64,000 nucleotides of DNA, taken from assembly GCA_900768535.1 (NCBI GenBank), contig CAAGDE010000026.1:1-64000 (forward strand), in the 5' to 3' direction. Positions within the stretch are counted from its first letter, which is position 1, and each line of letters starts with the position of its first letter. The DNA is from Clostridia bacterium (GTDB taxonomy: Bacteria > Bacillota > Clostridia > Oscillospirales > CAG-272). Positions 58,753 to 64,000 of the stretch are shown here, one piece after another. The position numbers were made by a program, and so were the translations under genes. A model generated the notes under the pieces. It was not told the DNA's origin. It saw nothing but the letters and a program-made list of their open reading frames with translations, and did not search any database.

Positions 58753-59766
58753 ATGACAGGAACACAACAACGCCCGGCGCACCTTGGCGGGTGGACGCCG
58801 GGACAGCTCTGCTTCGGATTTTTTGCGCTGTTCTGCCTGCTTCTGATTCTGCGCAATCCGGATACCGCCATTGAATATATGACATCGGGGCTCCGGCTTT
58901 GCGCGCGCACCGTCATTCCGTCCCTGTTTCCGTTCCTGGTGCTCTCGGAGCTGATCGTGTCCGGGGGCATCGGCAGAATCCTGTTGCGCCCGGTGTCGGG
59001 TATGCTCTCCCGGCTGTTCCGTCTGCCGGCGGACGGCTGCTGTGCCATGCTGCTCGGAATGTTCTGCGGCTTTCCGGTCGGGGCGCGGGCGGCGGTGGGG
59101 GCTTACGACCGCGGAACGCTGACGCGGGACGAGACGGAGCGCGTGATCTGCGCCTCCACCAACCCGTCCTCGGCGTTCCTGTTCAACGCGGTTGGCGTCT
59201 CCCTGCACGGAAACCGGCATTACGGGTCGGTGCTGTATCTTATCACGCTGGTCTCCGCGCTCCTTGTCGGAATGCTCCTCGCCCGGCTTCCGGTGAAGAA
59301 CGACCGCGAAACCGGTTTTGTACCGCGGGAGATGCCCCGCACGCCCCGGAGCGGCGCGCAGTTCTTTACCGACGCCATCCGGAACGCGCTGGGGGGAATG
59401 CTGACGGTCTGCGCCTACGTGGTCTTTTTCTCGGCGTTCTGCGGAACGCTGACCGTGCTTGCCGAGCGGCTCCGGATGCCGGAGAGCCTCCGCGCGGCGG
59501 TGTTCTGCCTGTTTGAGCTGTCCGGCGGCGTTTCGGTTGCCGCATCGCTGACCCCGCCCCGGCTTTCCGCCGCTCTCACCGCGTTCGCCGTGGGGTGGTC
59601 GGGGCTGTCGGTCCACTGCCAGGTGCTGTCGGTCTGCGACGGGCGCGGACTGCGCATGAGACGCTATTTCCTTGCCAAGCTTCTGCACGGCATCCTCACC
59701 GCCGCCGGCTTTACGCTTGCCGTGCACCTGTCGCCGGAGCTGCTGATTCCCTCTGCGTACTGCTGA
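58753..59766 (+). CDS. ylbJ: sporulation integral membrane protein YlbJ
   Basis: A 337-residue polytopic membrane protein with about eight hydrophobic segments, of the nucleoside-recognition-like GATE family. Features are RTVIPSLFPFLVLSELIVSG, GMFCGFPVGARAAVGAYDRG, ASTNPSSAFLFNAVGVSLHG and ALGGMLTVCAYVVFFSAF. YlbJ is required for sporulation in Bacillus. It is divergent from yqfC, so both may share sigma-E control. It converges on nnrD with a one-base gap between stop codons. Confidence 0.9.
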   Translation: MTGTQQRPAHLGGWTPGQLCFGFFALFCLLLILRNPDTAIEYMTSGLRLCARTVIPSLFPFLVLSELIVSGGIGRILLRPVSGMLSRLFRLPADGCCAMLLGMFCGFPVGARAAVGAYDRGTLTRDETERVICASTNPSSAFLFNAVGVSLHGNRHYGSVLYLITLVSALLVGMLLARLPVKNDRETGFVPREMPRTPRSGAQFFTDAIRNALGGMLTVCAYVVFFSAFCGTLTVLAERLRMPESLRAAVFCLFELSGGVSVAASLTPPRLSAALTAFAVGWSGLSVHCQVLSVCDGRGLRMRRYFLAKLLHGILTAAGFTLAVHLSPELLIPSAYC

Positions 59767-59767
59767 A

Positions 59768-60667
59768 TCAGTCCGGCTGTCCGGCGCTTCTCTGCACCGC
59801 AAGAACGGCTTCGGGGAGGTGCGCGACCGTATCCGAGGCGAGCATGGAAATCTCTCCCTTGTCGCGGGCGGCGAATTCCCCGGCAAGACCGCAGAGGTAC
59901 GCGCCGAGCGCCACCGTCCGCACATCGGGCGGCAGATAGCCGAGCAGTCCCGCCAGCACACCGGACAGCACGTCTCCGCTCCCGGCGGTTGCCATACCGG
60001 GGCATCCGCGGTCGACCAGGAGGGTGTCCGTCCCGTCCGTCACCGTTGTGACCGCCCCCTTGAGCAGGAGCGTGACGGCATATCTTTTGGCAAAAGCTTC
60101 TGCCGGGGCAGTGGGAGACGCGGCAATTTCCGAAGCCGTTCTCCCGGTCAGGCGGGCAAATTCTCCGCAGTGCGGGGTAAGCACGACCCGGCAGGACGCC
60201 TCCGACAGGCGGTTTGTGCCAAGCTCCGCGAGCGCCCACAGACCGTCCGCATCAATCACAAGCGAGCCGGTGTAATGCGCCAGGAGCCAGTCCAGAATGC
60301 GGATGTTCTCCCGGCTTCTCCCCCACCCCATGCCGACCGCGACCGCGCGCCGACCGGTGATCAGTGCGGACAGGCCGGGTTCGTCAAACAGCATCTGTCC
60401 GTCCCGGTCGGGCATCGGGAACAGGGTGCTTTCGAGCAGCTGCGGCGCGACAACGGGAGCAAGTGCTGACGGCACGGCAAGCGTGGCAACCCCGCACCCG
60501 GCGCGCAGAGCGGACTGCGCAAGATTGGCAAGGCGCGGCGCACCGGAATACGCCATGCACCCGCCGACAATGGCGATATAACCGTAATCCCCCTTATGGG
60601 TATTCCGGTTCCGCGGCGGGAGCAGTGGGGCAAGCTCGGCGGCGGTTACGCGATGCCGCCCGGTCAC
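59768..60667 (-). CDS. nnrD: ADP-dependent NAD(P)H-hydrate dehydratase
   Basis: A 299-residue ribokinase-like enzyme that repairs hydrated NADH and NADPH. Landmarks are NTHKGDYGYIAIVGGCMAYS, LVIDADGLWAL, LTPHCGEFARLTG and GMATAGSGDVLSGVLAGLLG. The bifunctional version with an epimerase (NnrE) domain is not present here. It starts with GTG overlapping the cdd stop (GTGA) and is the last gene of deoC-deoB-cdd-nnrD. Confidence 0.9.
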   Translation of the reverse strand: MTGRHRVTAAELAPLLPPRNRNTHKGDYGYIAIVGGCMAYSGAPRLANLAQSALRAGCGVATLAVPSALAPVVAPQLLESTLFPMPDRDGQMLFDEPGLSALITGRRAVAVGMGWGRSRENIRILDWLLAHYTGSLVIDADGLWALAELGTNRLSEASCRVVLTPHCGEFARLTGRTASEIAASPTAPAEAFAKRYAVTLLLKGAVTTVTDGTDTLLVDRGCPGMATAGSGDVLSGVLAGLLGYLPPDVRTVALGAYLCGLAGEFAARDKGEISMLASDTVAHLPEAVLAVQRSAGQPD

Positions 60668-61089
60668 GGTGCACCCTCCCCGGACGCCATCGCATCGGCG
60701 GTGAAGGACTCCGGCAGAAGTGCCCCCAGCGTCATCCGGCGGACCGTTTTCCCGTCCGAGAGCAGAACCGGGAAATCCCCCGCGCAGAATTCCGCCAGTG
60801 CCTGCCGGCAGACCCCGCAGGGCGGGCAGAAGCGGTCACCCGCCGCGCCGGAGCGCCCGCCCATGACCGCAATCGCCGCAAACTGCCGCTTTCCCGCACG
60901 AACCGCCGCAAAAAGCGCCGCGCGCTCGGCACAGCAGGTCACGGAATAGGATGCATTCTCGACATTGCACCCGGTCTCCACCGTTCCGTCCGCACACAGC
61001 AGTGCCGCACCGACGGAGAAGCCAGAATAAGGCGCATAGGCGTTCGCTCTTGCCTGCTCCGCCAGACGGATCAGTTCTTTTTCCTTCAT
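60664..61089 (-). CDS. cdd: cytidine deaminase
   Basis: A 141-residue zinc enzyme converting cytidine and deoxycytidine to uridine and deoxyuridine. Zinc ligands are Cys53 (CAER, with catalytic Glu55) and Cys91/Cys94 (PCGVC). NAYAPYSGFSVGAALL and GCNVENASY bind the nucleoside. It overlaps deoB and nnrD by four bases each, so all are translationally coupled. Confidence 0.95.
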   Translation of the reverse strand: MKEKELIRLAEQARANAYAPYSGFSVGAALLCADGTVETGCNVENASYSVTCCAERAALFAAVRAGKRQFAAIAVMGGRSGAAGDRFCPPCGVCRQALAEFCAGDFPVLLSDGKTVRRMTLGALLPESFTADAMASGEGAP

Positions 61090-62261
61090 GACATGACCTC
61101 CCCCGAAAAATCGGCGGCACCGAACGAACCCTTGGCACCGAGGAAGCCGAGAACGCTTTCGGCAACGTCCCCGAAGCCGTCTCTTGTGCCGAGCGCCGCC
61201 GGACGGATGCCCTGCCCCGCAACCAGGAGCGGCACGTATTCGCGCGTGTGATCGGTGCTGACATCGCCGGGATCACAGCCGTGGTCGGCAGTCAGAATCA
61301 GCACGTCATCCGGGCGCATTCCGGGCAGGAATCCGGCAAGCCATGCGTCAAAGCGGGTCAGCGCGGCGGCGTAACCGTGCGCATCGTTGCGGTGTCCGTA
61401 CAGCATATCGAAGTCCACCAGATTGACAAAGCAAAGACCGTGAAAATCGCGCTGTGCCAGTTCCCCGGTTACCGCCATGCCCTCCTCGTTTCCGTGCGTC
61501 CGGATCGCCTCCGTAAAGCCGCGACCGGCAAAAATATCGATGATCTTCCCGACTGACAGCACGTCATACCCCGCCGCCTTCAGGACATCCGGCAGGACCG
61601 GCTCCGGCGGCTCCAGGGAAAAATCGCGCCGGTCGGCGGACACCCGTTCGAAGTCCGCTGCGCTGTGCCCGACAAACGGGCGGGCGATGACGCGTCCCAC
61701 CGCAAGCTCCCCCGTCAGCAGTCCGCGCGCCTGCCGGCAGACGGCATACAGCTCCTCCGGCGGAACGACCGCTTCATGCGCCGCGACCTGAAACACGCTG
61801 TCCGCCGAGGTGTAGACGATCAGCTTCCCCGTGCGCAGATGCTCCTCTCCGTAGTCGCGGATAACCTCTGTCCCGGAGTACGGAAGATTGCAAAGAACGC
61901 CCCGCCCGGTCAGCGCGGAAAAGCGGTCGAGCAGTGCCTGCGGGAAGCCGTGGGGAAAGGTCGGCATCGGTCGGGAGGATACGTGCCCGGCGATCTCCCA
62001 GTGTCCGATGGTGGTGTCCTTCCCCGCCGAGCGCTCGCGCATTCTTCCGTATGCACCGGCGGGTTGCGCCTCGGCACCGAGAAAATCCAAGCCCTCAATG
62101 CACCCGATTCCCAGTCGCCGCAGGGTCGGGATCCGCAGCATTCCCGTTTCGTGGATGCTGCGGAGAGTGTTGGCACCGCTGTCCCCGAACGCCGCCGCAT
62201 CGGGCGCTTCTCCGGCACCGAGGCTGTCCAGGACGATCAGAAAGACCCGTTTTGCCGTCAT
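61086..62261 (-). CDS. deoB: phosphopentomutase
   Basis: A 391-residue alkaline phosphatase-fold enzyme interconverting ribose 1-phosphate and ribose 5-phosphate (and the deoxy forms). Motifs are VFLIVLDSLGAGEAPDAAAF, GDSGANTL, SAGKDTTIGHWEIAG (with the phosphorylated Thr), TADHGCDPGDVSTDHTREYV. It starts at 62261 inside the end of deoC after GGAGGCGGAGG. Confidence 0.95.
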   Translation of the reverse strand: MTAKRVFLIVLDSLGAGEAPDAAAFGDSGANTLRSIHETGMLRIPTLRRLGIGCIEGLDFLGAEAQPAGAYGRMRERSAGKDTTIGHWEIAGHVSSRPMPTFPHGFPQALLDRFSALTGRGVLCNLPYSGTEVIRDYGEEHLRTGKLIVYTSADSVFQVAAHEAVVPPEELYAVCRQARGLLTGELAVGRVIARPFVGHSAADFERVSADRRDFSLEPPEPVLPDVLKAAGYDVLSVGKIIDIFAGRGFTEAIRTHGNEEGMAVTGELAQRDFHGLCFVNLVDFDMLYGHRNDAHGYAAALTRFDAWLAGFLPGMRPDDVLILTADHGCDPGDVSTDHTREYVPLLVAGQGIRPAALGTRDGFGDVAESVLGFLGAKGSFGAADFSGEVMS

Positions 62262-62914
62262 GCCTCCGCCTCCTTTGCCAGCCTGACCAGCGCGCTGGTG
62301 CCCAGCCGGTCGGCGCCGAGGGAAAGGTACCGCTCCGCATCCGCGAACGACCGGATTCCGCCCGCCGCCTTGATTTTCAGGTGCGCGGGACGGTGCCCGG
62401 CAAACAGCGCAATGTCCTCCGGCGTGGCGCCGCCCGATGAAAAACCGGTGGAGGTCTTGATATAGTCCGCCCCGCTGTCCCCGACAATGCCGCACATCCG
62501 GATCTTTTCCTGTTCGGTCAGAAGACAGGTTTCGACAATCACCTTCAGAATCTTCCCCGGACACGCCGCACGCACCGCACGGATCTCCCGCAAAACCGCC
62601 TCGTATTCCCGCGCCCGGAGCCAGCCGATATTGATGACCATATCGATCTCGTCCGCCCCGTTTTTCACGGCATCGGCGGTCTCGAACACCTTTGCCGCCG
62701 TTGTGCCGTAGCCGTTCGGAAACCCGATGACCGTGCAGACCGGCAGTCTGCCGCCCAGGTACTCCGCCGCCCGGGCGACATACACCGGGGGAATGCAGAC
62801 CGACGCGGTATGATAGCGCAGACCGTCCTCGCACAGTGCGCGGATGTCCTCCCATGTGGCGGTCTGCTTCAGATCGGTATGATCCACGTGCGAAAGAATG
62901 CTTGCAATTTTCAT
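62258..62914 (-). CDS. deoC: deoxyribose-phosphate aldolase
   Basis: A 218-residue class I aldolase splitting 2-deoxyribose 5-phosphate into acetaldehyde and glyceraldehyde 3-phosphate. The Schiff-base Lys153 is in ADYIKTSTGFSSGGAT, Asp91 in EIDMVINIG, and the second Lys in KIKAAGGIRSF. I chose the ATG at 62914 after GGAAGGAAGGGTG; a long upstream frame crosses the promoter. It is the first gene of the nucleoside-salvage operon. Confidence 0.95.
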   Translation of the reverse strand: MKIASILSHVDHTDLKQTATWEDIRALCEDGLRYHTASVCIPPVYVARAAEYLGGRLPVCTVIGFPNGYGTTAAKVFETADAVKNGADEIDMVINIGWLRAREYEAVLREIRAVRAACPGKILKVIVETCLLTEQEKIRMCGIVGDSGADYIKTSTGFSSGGATPEDIALFAGHRPAHLKIKAAGGIRSFADAERYLSLGADRLGTSALVRLAKEAEA

Positions 62915-62947
62915 CCTATCACCCTTCCTTCCTGTATCGGTACTATT

Positions 62948-62976
62948 ATTATACCATTCTTTTCCGGGATTCGCAA
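62948..62976 (-). promoter_or_regulatory. promoter of the deoC-deoB-cdd-nnrD operon
   Basis: On the minus strand TTGCGA (62971-62976) and TATAAT (62948-62953), 17 bp apart. Confidence 0.7.
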
Positions 62977-63003
62977 GGGAAATCCGAATTTTTTTACATT
63001 GGG

Positions 63004-63040
63004 AAAGGGCGGAAACGGCGAGCGCACCCACGTACGGAAC
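63004..63040 (+). repeat. degraded end of a GGATGAGGGCGAA-type repeat
   Basis: AAAGGGCGGAAACGGCGAGC followed by GCACCCACGTACGG resembles the right end of copy B (GGCGAGCGCAACCACGTAAC). It lacks the hairpin half. Confidence 0.45.
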
Positions 63041-63245
63041 GCCCGTCTCCACGCAAGTCCGTGACAGATGCCGCCGGAGCGGGCTTCCTGTTTTTTCCGA
63101 ATCCCCCGGTTTCAGGAATTCGGCTTTCCTGCGACATCCTTGTCTATCGGTAAATGATACAAAAAACAGCCCCCTTACCACCGGAAAATTCTCCCTCGTA
63201 TGCTTTTTCACAAAAAAAAGAGCCGAAGTTTGTCAGAATTCCTAA

Positions 63246-63274
63246 TTTACAAATCGTCCGTTTTGCGGTATAAT
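63246..63274 (+). promoter_or_regulatory. orphan promoter upstream of lon
   Basis: TTTACA (63246-63251) and TATAAT (63269-63274), 17 bp apart. No reading frame follows it before the lon promoter. Confidence 0.65.
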
Positions 63275-63280
63275 AATTAT

Positions 63281-63425
63281 GCTGTCGGCAATAGCCGGCA
63301 GGTTCCCTTTGTTGCACACTGCGAGTCCTGTTTTCTGCGAAATGTCAATCTCATGACATCCCTGCGCGGAGCCGGCAAGTTCGGTGTGCAATTTTATGTT
63401 CTTATTTTTCATCATTTTTAGCAGT
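63281..63425 (+). ncRNA. candidate small structured RNA
   Basis: From the expected transcription start the RNA could form a short 5' hairpin (TGTCGGC-AATA-GCCGGCA), then a closing stem TTGCACAC/GTGTGCAA, an inner stem TCTGCG/CGCGGA and a terminal hairpin ATGTCA/TGACAT. Between the closing and inner stems are two unpaired strands of about 14 bases each, a layout reminiscent of 6S RNA. The segment AGCCGGCAGGTTC is repeated as AGCCGGCAAGTTC. T-rich sequence ends it. It has no coding potential. Identity is unproven. Confidence 0.35.
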
Positions 63426-63517
63426 TAAATCGGAGAAAGACACCTCAAAAAACGCAAAAGTTGCGCTTCGGGGGGATTTTTTTTCGGAAATCTATAGAAA
63501 TCACGAAAGAAATGTGG

Positions 63518-63523
63518 TATAAT
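63518..63523 (+). promoter_or_regulatory. -10 box of the lon promoter
   Basis: TATAAT at 63518-63523, preceded by TGTGG. The -35 region is poor (TAGAAA-like), so activation or another sigma factor is possible. Confidence 0.5.
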
Positions 63524-63565
63524 ACTATATAAGTATATTTGTAATGTTTCCCGAAAGGATACCTC

Positions 63566-64000
63566 ATGTCCGCATATATCGAAACCGCAGAACAACTCAC
63601 GCTCCCGGTTGTTGCCCTGCACGGCACGGTCTGCTTCCCGTCCCTGCCCATCAATTTTGAGGCTTGTGACGATGCGTCCGCCGCCGCGCTCAAGGCGGCA
63701 GTCTCCAGCGGCGGTACGGTCCTCCTGGTCTGTACCTCCGAGATCATCCCCGCCAGCACCGCGCCGGAGCTTTCCCAATTATACAAGGTCGGAACCGTCG
63801 CCAAGATCAAACAGATGCTCCGCGCCCCGGAGGGGGCGGTGCGGGTCATTGCCGAGGGAATCAGCCGTGCAACGGTGACGGACTACCGCAGATCCGGAGA
63901 GATCATCGAAGCATCCATGGTCTGCAAGCGCTTCAGGCTGACGAATCCGACCGCCCGCACAGAGGCGTACACCCGCGAGCTGTTGGACGCACTGGAGGAA
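63566..64000 (+). CDS. lon: ATP-dependent protease Lon, 5' end only
   Basis: The frame is open to the window edge (145 codons). It reads LPVVALHGTVCFPSLPINFE, then VLLVCTSEIIPASTAPELSQ, LYKVGTVAKIKQML, VRVIAEGISRATV: the N-terminal LON substrate-binding domain (LPVxxLRxxVxFP, GTVAxIxQ). The start follows CGAAAGGAT. The ATPase and Ser-Lys protease parts lie beyond the window. The first family motif normally has LRD or LRG; here it is LHG. Confidence 0.85.
   Translation, partial: MSAYIETAEQLTLPVVALHGTVCFPSLPINFEACDDASAAALKAAVSSGGTVLLVCTSEIIPASTAPELSQLYKVGTVAKIKQMLRAPEGAVRVIAEGISRATVTDYRRSGEIIEASMVCKRFRLTNPTARTEAYTRELLDALEE

Overview
The window looks like the chromosome of a spore-forming anaerobe of the class Clostridia (Firmicutes/Bacillota), probably a gut or related species. 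The evidence is the gene content: sporulation genes yqfC, yqfD, ylbJ and cotJABC, a zinc-type ribosomal protein L28, secG, murA, mutS2, recO, era and ybeY, glycyl radical enzymes with their oxygen-sensitive activases, and a rubredoxin-rubrerythrin. Vegetative promoters are easy to read: nearly all are TTGACA-like and TATAAT-like boxes 17 bp apart. The sequence is GC-rich by eye, so many long open frames are antisense shadows.

Bases 1-22,100 are accessory DNA. First comes a minus-strand operon of exported proteins: an orphan solute-binding lipoprotein, a secreted protein, a 47-residue peptide and an endonuclease/exonuclease/phosphatase-fold lipoprotein. Next, on the plus strand, an AraC regulator is fused in frame to a DUF4091 protein and followed by a glycosidase-like protein. 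Then comes a mirror-image locus, AraC / glycyl radical enzyme / activase facing activase / glycyl radical enzyme / AraC, with each enzyme divergent from its own AraC gene. Remnants of AraC genes, an iron alcohol dehydrogenase, an IS1182-type transposase and a tyrosine recombinase show heavy past rearrangement. The block closes with a probable toxin-antitoxin pair (DUF3990 and a helix-turn-helix protein) that has a palindromic operator, then tRNA-Ser.

Bases 22,100-31,700 are a mixed region: a D,D-carboxypeptidase, a DUF134 regulator overlapping rubrerythrin, a DUF1508 protein, the cotJABC spore-coat operon, a frameshifted lipoprotein, an acetyltransferase under a two-operator TetR-type promoter, a sigma factor, a zinc-ribbon protein and a prolyl-tRNA editing protein.

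Bases 31,700-64,000 are mostly core genome: lnt, two pseudouridine synthases, upp, mtaB, rpmB, tsaE-tsaB-rpiB, ispD-ispF, rpe, a TetR regulator, a leucine-rich-repeat lipoprotein, a DUF3810 peptidase-like protein, murA and secG. They are followed by a long minus-strand cluster yqfC-yqfD-phoH-ybeY-(unknown)-era-recO-mutS2, then ylbJ, the nucleoside-salvage set deoC-deoB-cdd-nnrD, and the 5' end of lon.

Two dispersed repeat families are present. One is a roughly 65-93 base double-hairpin unit that occurs four times, just upstream of ribosome binding sites, with compensatory stem changes. The other is a GGATGAGGGCGAA-type palindromic repeat clustered between era and recO. A promoter with no reading frame just upstream of lon may drive a small structured RNA.
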